From contig DATAEK010000092.1 of NCBI GenBank assembly GCA_036258055.1, positions 1 to 41,711 on the forward strand: a DNA stretch of 41,711 nt. Reading direction: 5' to 3'. A program made the translations under genes and the position numbers. Under the pieces are notes generated by a model. That model was not told the DNA's origin. It searched no databases and saw only the letters and a program-made list of their open reading frames with translations. This DNA comes from DATAEK01 sp036258055 (lineage in GTDB: Bacteria > Acidobacteriota > Vicinamibacteria > Vicinamibacterales > 2-12-FULL-66-21). Each line of letters begins with the position of its first letter. Position 1 is the stretch's first letter. Below, piece after piece: positions 7,631-13,920 of this stretch.

Positions 7631-8887
7631 TCACCCCGGTGGCGCCCCGACGCGGAAGAGCAGCTCCCCCGCGCGCGGCACCATCAGCGTGTCGTGACCG
7701 AGATCGTCCGGCCATTCCGCGGGGTCGACCGAGTCTGGGCTCGTGTAGCCAAGATTGATGCGCGCGCAGAGATCGGGCGCGATGCCGGTCGCGAGCGTGA
7801 CCTGGACCCGCGCGGTCTCGCCGCGGTCCTGATCGAACGCGCCGAGACCCTTGACGTGCGTGGAATGGGCCAGAATCCCTCCCGGATAGTCCGCGAAGCG
7901 ATCCCATTGCGCGAGGAAGTAGTCGCGGCAGTGATACCCGATGCTCTCGATGAGCGCGCCGTGCACGTGGCTGACCTCGCGCACGTGCGGTGCGTAGATG
8001 ATCACTTCGCCCCCGTCCGCCACGGCCGGCTCGACTTTGTACATCCCTTTGCCGGCCGTCCAGAGATCTTCGTACATCGGCGGCATCACCGACAGCACGC
8101 GATCGAACGCCTCTTCGACCCACACGATGTGCCGCCGCGCGGACAGCGCCGCGGCCTGACGCCACGCGTCGTGGACGTCGCCGCAGAAGACGCCGGCCGT
8201 GCCATCGTGCGTGACGACCAGCGCGACAAGTGACAGCGGCGTGTCGAGGAGCGCCGCCGCGCGATCGATCACCGCACGCACCGGCGTTTCCGCTGTGCCG
8301 ATGATCGCGTAGTTCGTCACGAGCGCACCCAGCCAGTGCGTGAAGTGAATGATTGCGGGCGCCGCGATACCAGGGAACAGATACTTCGTGCCGCCCGAGA
8401 ACCCGGCGACCTCGTGCGGGAAGACGGGTCCGCAGATGATGACGTGGTCGTACTGCGTGACGAGCCGGTTCAGCGCGACCGGTACCGGCTCGGTGAAGCG
8501 TCCCGCGGTCAGCTCGGCGATGTCACGGCTGGGGATCGTGCCGAGCTCGACGAGCGCGGCGGGCTCGTCCCATCGGTGATTGAAGATGCGCGAACGGCCG
8601 AAGCGCCCGTCGATGACGGTCTGTCCAACCAGCCGCCCGAGCTGCGCGTCGCGCATCGGCGTGTGCGTGCCGAGCGCGACGAGATAGTCGAGCGCTGCCG
8701 TTCGCGAGCCCAGGACGTCTGCAAACGTCTCGACCATCAGCGGCACCGGCATCGTGCGCGTGCCGTCGGGGATGACGATCAGGACCCGTTTGCCGTCGAG
8801 CGGCAGGTGCGCCAGGCCGTCACGCACGATGCGCGTGAGCTCGTCTGTCGCGAGGTAGCCCTCGACGAGGCCGCGACCGTTGGTCAT
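7631..8887 (-). CDS. LarA-type nickel-pincer racemase/epimerase (DUF2088 family)
   Basis: The protein has 418 residues from ATG 8887; a TTG at 8944 would add 19 residues but has no ribosome site. LarA racemises lactate, and relatives epimerise other 2-hydroxy acids, using the nickel-pincer (NPN) nucleotide bound to a Lys. The lactate racemase signature is intact: DGTR at residues 41-44, LGTHTPM, and a block whose His, Lys and second His have the same +10 and +16 spacing as His174, Lys184 and His200 of LarA (PHEVAGFSGGTK then PGIAAPAIIHFTH). The active site is therefore expected to be functional. The cofactor genes larB, larC and larE are not in the window. Substrate specificity cannot be read from sequence. 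Confidence 0.88.
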   Translation of the reverse strand: MTNGRGLVEGYLATDELTRIVRDGLAHLPLDGKRVLIVIPDGTRTMPVPLMVETFADVLGSRTAALDYLVALGTHTPMRDAQLGRLVGQTVIDGRFGRSRIFNHRWDEPAALVELGTIPSRDIAELTAGRFTEPVPVALNRLVTQYDHVIICGPVFPHEVAGFSGGTKYLFPGIAAPAIIHFTHWLGALVTNYAIIGTAETPVRAVIDRAAALLDTPLSLVALVVTHDGTAGVFCGDVHDAWRQAAALSARRHIVWVEEAFDRVLSVMPPMYEDLWTAGKGMYKVEPAVADGGEVIIYAPHVREVSHVHGALIESIGYHCRDYFLAQWDRFADYPGGILAHSTHVKGLGAFDQDRGETARVQVTLATGIAPDLCARINLGYTSPDSVDPAEWPDDLGHDTLMVPRAGELLFRVGAPPG

Positions 8888-9002
8888 ACGCGCGACCTGC
8901 GGAAGAGAAGGCTCATCGGACGGGATGATACGTGGTCGCCGCAAGAATTGTCACGTTTGTCGCGGAGCAGGTTGGAGGCCGGTGCGCGGAGCATAATCGA
9001 GG

Positions 9003-10499
9003 ATGGCTTCCGCGGCCCGATGGACGCTCGTCGCGACCATCCTCGGATCGGGCATGACGTTCGTGGATGGGACGGTCGTCAACGTCGCACTGCCGGCGCT
9101 GCAGGCCGGCCTGAACGCCACGATCACCGACGTGCAGTGGGTGATCGAAGCCTACGCGCTGCTCCTCGGGGCGCTCATCCTCGTCGGCGGATCGCTCGGC
9201 GACCAATTCGGGCGGAAGCGGGTCTTTCTGATTGGTGTCTTCATCTTCACGGCGGCGTCGATTCTCTGCGGCCTCGCCACGTCGCCACGGATGCTCATCG
9301 CCGGGCGCGCCCTTCAGGGGTTCGGCGCCGCGTTTCTCGTACCCGGCAGCCTCGCGATTATCAGCGCGACGTTTCCCGACGCCGAGCGTGGCCGGGCGAT
9401 TGGCACGTGGTCCGGGTTCAGCTCGATCACGGCGGCCATTGGTCCCGTCACCGGCGGCTGGCTCGTCGAGCACGTCAGCTGGCGCGCGGTCTTCTTCATC
9501 AACGTGCCGCTGGCGATTGCCGTGGTTGTGCTCTCGCTCGGGTTCATGGCTGAGAGCCGGGATCCGACGCGAACCTCGCGCATCGACTGGATCGGCGGTA
9601 CGCTCGCGGTCGTCGGCCTTGGCGGCATCGTGTTCGGTCTGATCGAATGGCCTCCGCTCGGCGCCCGCCATCCGCTGGTGCTGATATCGCTGGCGCTGGG
9701 GGCGCTCGCGGTCGTGTGCCTCGTCATTGCGGAGCAGCGCGTATCGAACCCGATGCTCCCGCTGGCCTTGTTCGAGCGGCGTACGTTTACGCGGGCGAAC
9801 GTCCTCACGCTGCTGGTCTACGCCGCGCTTGGCGTCGTGATGTTCCTCGTGCCGTTGAATCTGATTCAGGTCCAGCGGTACACGGCCACACAGGCGGGCG
9901 CGGCGCTCCTGCCGTTTCCACTCATCATGTTCGTGCTGTCGCGATGGTCGGGCGGCCTCGTCGCGCGGACGGGTGCGAGGCTACCGCTGACCGTCGGGCC
10001 CGCGATCGCCGCGCTCGGTCTCGCCATGTACGCGCTTCCTGGAATCGGGGGCTCGTATTGGCAGACATTTTTTCCCGCGGTCATCGTGCTCGGGTTCGGG
10101 ATGGCCGTCACCGTCGCGCCGCTGACGACGACCGTGATGGGCGCCGTCGAATCCGGCCACGCGGGTGTTGCATCGGGGATTAACAACGCTGTCGCTCGGG
10201 TCGCGGGCCTGCTGGCGATTGCGGTCTTCGGCGTCGTACTCGTCCGATCGTTCGACGCACAGATCAGACCGCGCCTGGACGAGCTGACGCTGTCGGCGCC
10301 GGCGTCAACTGCCATCGAGCGCGAACTGGCGAAGATGGCGGGCGCCGGAATCGATGCGCTGACAGAGGTTCCGGCCTCGATGCGCACCGGCGTGCGCCAG
10401 GCGATCGACGAGGCGTTCGTGTCAGCGTTCCGGCGGGTGCTGCTGTGTGCGGCGGCCCTGGCGCTGGCCGGTGCGGCAGTCGGTCTCAGCCTGCGCTGA
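9003..10499 (+). CDS. DHA2-family MFS multidrug efflux transporter
   Basis: The protein has 498 residues and about 14 hydrophobic helices, the length and topology of the EmrB/QacA (DHA2) family of proton-driven drug exporters. Helix 1 carries DGTVVNVALPALQ, the loop between helices 2 and 3 carries motif A (GGSLGDQFGRKRVF), and helix 5-6 carries VSWRAVFFINVPLA, all typical of DHA2. No EmrA-type membrane fusion gene is adjacent, so it probably works alone across the inner membrane. It is divergent from the racemase-like gene over a 115-base region in which no convincing regulator site was seen. Substrate unknown. Confidence 0.93.
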   Translation: MASAARWTLVATILGSGMTFVDGTVVNVALPALQAGLNATITDVQWVIEAYALLLGALILVGGSLGDQFGRKRVFLIGVFIFTAASILCGLATSPRMLIAGRALQGFGAAFLVPGSLAIISATFPDAERGRAIGTWSGFSSITAAIGPVTGGWLVEHVSWRAVFFINVPLAIAVVVLSLGFMAESRDPTRTSRIDWIGGTLAVVGLGGIVFGLIEWPPLGARHPLVLISLALGALAVVCLVIAEQRVSNPMLPLALFERRTFTRANVLTLLVYAALGVVMFLVPLNLIQVQRYTATQAGAALLPFPLIMFVLSRWSGGLVARTGARLPLTVGPAIAALGLAMYALPGIGGSYWQTFFPAVIVLGFGMAVTVAPLTTTVMGAVESGHAGVASGINNAVARVAGLLAIAVFGVVLVRSFDAQIRPRLDELTLSAPASTAIERELAKMAGAGIDALTEVPASMRTGVRQAIDEAFVSAFRRVLLCAAALALAGAAVGLSLR

Positions 10500-10518
10500 C
10501 GGCCGCGGGTTCGCGGCT

Positions 10519-10576
10519 GGTCAGATCTCGATTCTTCTGATCCAGGCCCCTCAGATCAGAAAATGGAGATCTGACC
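10519..10576. repeat. 58-base nested palindrome (REP-like) between two plus-strand genes
   Basis: Outer arms GGTCAGATCTC (10519-10529) and GAGATCTGACC (10566-10576) pair perfectly over 11 bp. Inner arms TTCTGATC (10535-10542) and GATCAGAA (10554-10561) pair perfectly over 8 bp. The two stems are separated by small internal loops. The element ends 12 bases before the GTG of the histidine phosphatase gene. The GGTCAGA/TCTGACC ends recall REP elements linked to TnpA-REP transposases. Confidence 0.8.
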
Positions 10577-10588
10577 CCGTGGAGTTCC

Positions 10589-11134
10589 GTGCAACCCGAC
10601 CAGCGCGTCTCGATCGTGTTCGAAACTCACGCGACCAGCCTCGACAACGAAGCGGGGCTCGCGTCGGGATGGTTCGACGTGGATCTCTCGCCGAGTGGGG
10701 AACTGCAGGCGCGGGCGGTGGGGGAGCGGTATTCCGCTGACGAAGTCGCCGCGGTCTATTGCTCGGATCTGCGCCGGGCGTGGCGAACGGCGGAGTTGGC
10801 CTTCGAAGGCCGCGCACTGCCGATCGTTCTCGACATCCGCCTCCGCGAATGTGACTACGGTGGCCTGACACGTCGTCCGGCCACGGAGATCGACGCGGTG
10901 CGGCAAGCCTATCTGAGGACGCCATTTCCGGACGGCGAAAGTTACGAGCAGGCCGTCCGGCGCGTCACTACGTGTCTGACCGAGATTGGGTCAGCACACA
11001 CGGGCCGGACGGTCCTGATCATCGGTCACCGCGCGACGTTCTACGCGATTCGACATCTGCTCGAGGGCGAGCCGCTGGAACGTGTCATCGCCGCGCCCTG
11101 GCGATGGCAGCCCGGCTGGCACTTCCAGCGGTGA
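10589..11134 (+). CDS. Histidine phosphatase superfamily protein with altered RHG motif
   Basis: The protein has 181 residues from GTG 10589, with GGAG four bases upstream. It belongs to the phosphoglycerate mutase-like fold: YCSDLRRAWRTAELAF matches the second substrate-binding Arg region, and IIGHRATFYAIRHLL carries the second catalytic His. The first motif, normally RHGET, reads ETHATSLDNEAG: the nucleophilic His remains but the preceding Arg is Thr. I recall a subfamily with this HATSxDNEAG signature, so it is probably a natural variant with a different substrate rather than a decayed gene. It could instead be a pseudo-phosphatase. It faces the SRPBCC gene, with only 19 bases between the stops. 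Confidence 0.82.
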   Translation: MQPDQRVSIVFETHATSLDNEAGLASGWFDVDLSPSGELQARAVGERYSADEVAAVYCSDLRRAWRTAELAFEGRALPIVLDIRLRECDYGGLTRRPATEIDAVRQAYLRTPFPDGESYEQAVRRVTTCLTEIGSAHTGRTVLIIGHRATFYAIRHLLEGEPLERVIAAPWRWQPGWHFQR

Positions 11135-11153
11135 TGACCGCCGAATCCTCGCG

Positions 11154-11672
11154 TCAGTGTGCTGCCTCCGCTCGCGTTGCGAAGAGCTGGAGCAGGCCGC
11201 TCCATCCGTTGGGCGCGCTGACGGCCTGACGCATCGCGTCGGCGTCCGCACCGTACCGGTTGAAGTGCCGATGCTCGAGATCGACCCGCGTAGATCCGTC
11301 CTCGACCGGAGTGAATCGCACCTCGACCTCGCTGGACTTCGCGATGTCCGGCTCGTACTGCCAGTGCGCGCCGGTGATCTGCCACGCCATCACGAATCGA
11401 TGCGGCGGTTCCCACACGAGCACGCGGCCCCAGTCGCATTCGGTGCCATCGGCCTGCTCCGTGTAACAGCGGCCGCCGACGCGGCCCTCCAGGATCGCAC
11501 GTGTCATCGGCGACTTGCCGATGTGATGGCTGCGCGGCCACCAGCTGTCGAAGCCGGCGGTGAAGACCTCGAACGCGCGCGCGGCGCTCGCCTTCACGGT
11601 GATGCTCTTGCAGACCGGCGGGTCGTTCACGGCAGACGCCTCGGAATCAATCGGACGTGCGGTCATCGTCAT
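11154..11672 (-). CDS. SRPBCC (AHSA1/START-like) ligand-binding domain protein
   Basis: The protein has 172 residues. The ATG at 11672 overlaps the stop of the regulator gene as ATGA and has AGGAGG four bases upstream, so the start is firm. The fold is shown by SITVKASAARAFEVFTAGFDSWWPRSHHIG, GRCYTEQADGTECDWGRVLVWEPPHRFVMAWQI and the C-terminal helix GWSGLLQLFATRAE. Members bind hydrophobic ligands in a helix-grip cavity. Genes of this type are very often paired with an ArsR-like repressor, as here, but the ligand and physiological role of the pair are usually unknown. Confidence 0.92.
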   Translation of the reverse strand: MTMTARPIDSEASAVNDPPVCKSITVKASAARAFEVFTAGFDSWWPRSHHIGKSPMTRAILEGRVGGRCYTEQADGTECDWGRVLVWEPPHRFVMAWQITGAHWQYEPDIAKSSEVEVRFTPVEDGSTRVDLEHRHFNRYGADADAMRQAVSAPNGWSGLLQLFATRAEAAH

Positions 11673-12001
11673 CGGGCCTCCTGCTTCTTGGCGGGCGGAC
11701 GCTCCTCGACCTTGTTCTTGAACGCCTTGAGCGCGAGCGTCCAGAACTGATCGAAATGCGCACGCAGGGAATCGAACGCGTCGGGATTGAGCTGGTAAAG
11801 CCGCTGCGTCCCCGACGGTTCGTCGAACACGAGATGGGCGTGCTTCAACACGCGCAGGTGCTGGGAGATCGCCGGCCGGCTGATCGGGAAATCCTTCGCC
11901 AGTTCGCCGACGGCCTTTGGACCGTCCACCAGCCGCGCGAGGATCGCCCGCCGTGTGGGATCGCCAAGCGCGTCGAGCTGCGCATCTTGGTAAGTATTCA
12001 C
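11669..12001 (-). CDS. ArsR/SmtB-family transcriptional repressor, leaderless start
   Basis: The protein has 110 residues, with a winged helix seen in LDALGDPTRRAILARLVDGPKAVGELAKDFPISRPAISQHLRVLKHAHLV and a wing DEPSGTQRLYQL. No Cys-rich metal site is present; this subfamily, paired with SRPBCC proteins, is not thought to sense metals through the ArsR Cys motif. The start is GTG 12001; no later start fits. There is no Shine-Dalgarno, and a near-consensus promoter places transcription start about two bases upstream, so the message is probably leaderless. Two operator-like palindromes cover the -10 box and the start codon, implying tight autorepression of both genes. Confidence 0.93.
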   Translation of the reverse strand: MNTYQDAQLDALGDPTRRAILARLVDGPKAVGELAKDFPISRPAISQHLRVLKHAHLVFDEPSGTQRLYQLNPDAFDSLRAHFDQFWTLALKAFKNKVEERPPAKKQEAR

Positions 12002-12005
12002 TTAC
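11990..12005. promoter_or_regulatory. ArsR operator palindrome 1, over the start codon
   Basis: GTAAGT-ATTC-ACTTAC, perfect 6-bp arms with a 4-base spacer, overlapping the GTG start of the regulator gene. It is identical in arms and spacing to the second site 17 bases away. The arm sequence suits an ArsR-type dimer. Confidence 0.8.
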
Positions 12006-12006
12006 G

Positions 12007-12022
12007 GTAAGTATAGACTTAC
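12007..12022. promoter_or_regulatory. ArsR operator palindrome 2, over the -10 box
   Basis: GTAAGT-ATAG-ACTTAC, perfect arms, containing the -10 hexamer (12010-12015). A further unpaired TAAGT half-site follows at 12023-12027, and GTAAGT recurs at 12167-12172 between the two repeat copies. Confidence 0.82.
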
Positions 12023-12038
12023 TAAGTGATGCTGTCAA
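12010..12038 (-). promoter_or_regulatory. Near-consensus housekeeping promoter of the ArsR-SRPBCC pair
   Basis: On the minus strand the -35 is TTGACA (12038-12033, perfect), the spacer is 17 bases and the -10 is TATACT (12015-12010, 5 of 6). The expected start site is at about 12003, two bases before the GTG. Confidence 0.85.
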
Positions 12039-12050
12039 GTTACCCGAAAC

Positions 12051-12166
12051 GGTCGTGCTGGGCTGTCGGTGAAGTGGAGAACCGGCGCTGAATCAGCAGC
12101 GCCTGCGGCCACAGCCGAGCGCGAAGGCGCGAGGCTGTAGCGAGCGGGGGTGGGGCCCCGCGAGCG
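12051..12166. repeat. 116-bp structured repeat, copy 1
   Basis: Together with copy 2 this fills most of the 315-base gap between the regulator and the transporter gene. The first 60 bases and the last 26 (ending GGGGTGGGGCCCCGCGAGCG) are almost identical between copies. The middle 30 differ, yet form a hairpin in each: here ACAGCC (12111-12116) pairs with GGCTGT (12133-12138). It begins 12 bases upstream of the ArsR -35 box. No coding potential is convincing. Confidence 0.88.
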
Positions 12167-12186
12167 GTAAGTAATGCGGACAGGTT

Positions 12187-12302
12187 GGTCGTGCTGAGCT
12201 GTCGGTGAAGTGGAGAACCGGCGCTGAATCAGCGGCGCCTGCGGCCCGCCCGAGGCGCGAAGTCGCCGAGGGCGAGCGAGCGGGGGTGGGGCCCCGCGAG
12301 CG
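12187..12302. repeat. 116-bp structured repeat, copy 2
   Basis: Same length and orientation as copy 1, 20 bases apart (period 136). The 60-base left block has two differences from copy 1. The central hairpin is re-drawn: CGCCC (12247-12251) pairs with GGGCG (12270-12274). It ends 14 bases from the stop of the minus-strand NCS1 transporter gene, so it would form that gene's 3' untranslated region. Confidence 0.88.
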
Positions 12303-12316
12303 CTGAGAAATGCCAA

Positions 12317-13807
12317 CTATCCCGCCGACGCCGCCCGCGATTGGGCGGGCGCGGCGATCATGCGGCTGAGCGCGATGTGGACGATGGCCGCGACGAAGAA
12401 GCCGACGAACCAGGCGTAGTCGTAGAGCGGCCGCAGCGGCGCGAACACGAGGCCGCCCCAGGCGAGCGCGCACCCGGCCAGCGTCGCGATCACCGCGTTC
12501 CAGTTCCAGCCGGCGTGATACCGATACGCGCCGCCGGCCACGTACAGATCCTCGAGCCTCAGCTCCGTTCGCCGGACCATCCAGTAGTCCGCAATGAGGA
12601 CGCCCGCGATGGACCCGAGCCCACCCGAGTAGCCGAGCAGCCACGTGAAGATGTAACCGGACGGATCCGCGAGCAACTTCCACGGTTGAATCAGGACGCC
12701 GAGGATGCCGGTTATGAGCCCGCCGGTCTTGAACGAGATCGCGCGCGGAAAGGCATTGGCAAAATCGTTGGCCGGCGACACGACGTTGGCCGCGATGTTG
12801 ACAGCCAGCGTGGCGACGACGGCCGTGAACATCGAGACAGCGACGACGATCGGCGAGCGGAATTCGCCGACCAGCTGCACAGGATCCCAGATCGCGCGGC
12901 CGAAGATGATCACCGTCGCGCTCGTGATGATCACCCCCATCGCCGCAAACACGAACATCGTCGTCGGCAGCGCGACGACTTGTCCGACGACCTGCTCGCG
13001 CTGGCTGCGCCCGAAGCGGGTGAAGTCCGGCATGTTGAGCGAGAGCGTCGCCCAGTAGCCGATCATCGCGGTGAGCGAGGGGACGAAGACGGGCAGGAAC
13101 TCGCCGAGCGTGTGGAAGCGTCCCGGCTGGGCCAGAATCGGTCCGAAACCGTGGGCACGCCACACGGCCCATGCGAGCAGGAACCCGGTCATGACGAGAA
13201 CGAAGGGCGCCGCCCAGTTCTCGACCGCGCGCAGGAGGTCCATGCCGCGATAGATGATGAAGACGTTGAGGCCCCAGAAGAGCGCGAACGAGAGCCAGAC
13301 CGTCGTCGGATGTCCGCCGAACTGACCGAGCAATGCATCCCAGCCGGGCACGAGGGTACGGAAGAGCGTGTTGAGTGCCTCGCCGCCAATCCACGCCTGG
13401 ATGCCGAACCAGCCGCAGGCGACGAGTGCCCGCATCAGCGCCGGCAGATTCGATCCGACCGTGCCGTACGCGGCGCGCGCGAACACCGGAAAGGGAATCC
13501 CGTACTTCGTCCCGGGATGTGAATTGAGCAGGATGGGGATGAGGACGATCGTGTTGCCGAGCAGGATTGTGATGAGCGCCTGCCACCAGTTCATGCCGGA
13601 GGCCATCAATCCGGACGCCAGCATGTAGGTCGGGATGCAATGCGCCATGCTGATCCAGAGCGCGGCGTAGTTGTAGGTGGTCCAGTTGCGCCGCGCGATC
13701 GGGACCGGCGCCAGGTCTTCGTTGTAGAGCGCGCTCGCTTCGATCGCGCGCGTGTCGATCAGCTCAACCCGTCCGTCCGGAAGCCGCCGCTCGTTGGCTG
13801 GTGGCAT
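12317..13807 (-). CDS. NCS1-family nucleobase/allantoin/hydantoin:cation symporter
   Basis: The protein has 496 residues and about 12 membrane helices. The cytoplasmic N-terminus ends in NEDLAPVPIARRNWTTYNYAALWISMAHCIPTYMLASGLMASGMNWWQAL, and helix 3 carries ACGWFGIQAWIGGEAL, both highly characteristic of the NCS1 (PucI/Mhp1/CodB) family with the LeuT-type fold. The extra N-terminal stretch and ISFKTGGLITGILGVLIQPWKL favour the allantoin/hydantoin/uracil branch over cytosine permease. No purine or hydantoin catabolic genes are adjacent, so the substrate stays open. Divergent from the KimA-like gene across 113 bases. There is no strong ribosome site before the ATG at 13807. Confidence 0.93.
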   Translation of the reverse strand: MPPANERRLPDGRVELIDTRAIEASALYNEDLAPVPIARRNWTTYNYAALWISMAHCIPTYMLASGLMASGMNWWQALITILLGNTIVLIPILLNSHPGTKYGIPFPVFARAAYGTVGSNLPALMRALVACGWFGIQAWIGGEALNTLFRTLVPGWDALLGQFGGHPTTVWLSFALFWGLNVFIIYRGMDLLRAVENWAAPFVLVMTGFLLAWAVWRAHGFGPILAQPGRFHTLGEFLPVFVPSLTAMIGYWATLSLNMPDFTRFGRSQREQVVGQVVALPTTMFVFAAMGVIITSATVIIFGRAIWDPVQLVGEFRSPIVVAVSMFTAVVATLAVNIAANVVSPANDFANAFPRAISFKTGGLITGILGVLIQPWKLLADPSGYIFTWLLGYSGGLGSIAGVLIADYWMVRRTELRLEDLYVAGGAYRYHAGWNWNAVIATLAGCALAWGGLVFAPLRPLYDYAWFVGFFVAAIVHIALSRMIAAPAQSRAASAG

Positions 13808-13844
13808 TTGCGGCGGATCTTATCAGCCGGGACCGCTCGAGCAG

Positions 13845-13865
13845 AAAGTCATAAAAAGTCCATAA
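13845..13865. promoter_or_regulatory. Helically phased direct repeat in the divergent transporter promoter region
   Basis: AAAGTCATAA (13845-13854) is followed directly by AAAGTCCATAA (13855-13865), a tandem repeat of about one helical turn in the only AT-rich part of the region between the NCS1 and KimA-like genes. The phasing fits a response regulator or other tandem-binding protein. Confidence 0.35.
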
Positions 13866-13920
13866 GAACGCGTTCAAGGAGGCCAGGCGCAACCGATACT
13901 CGGGGGAGAGCCTTTCACGC

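Noticed and set aside
11673..12038. N-terminal extension of the SRPBCC protein
   Set aside because: The upstream frame runs through the ArsR gene in another frame. The ATGA overlap and AGGAGG site fix the start at 11672.
12093..13640. 515-codon minus-strand frame overlapping the NCS1 transporter
   Set aside because: It is another frame of the transporter gene; the translation has no membrane helices and is Arg/His-rich. The transporter frame has the NCS1 motifs.
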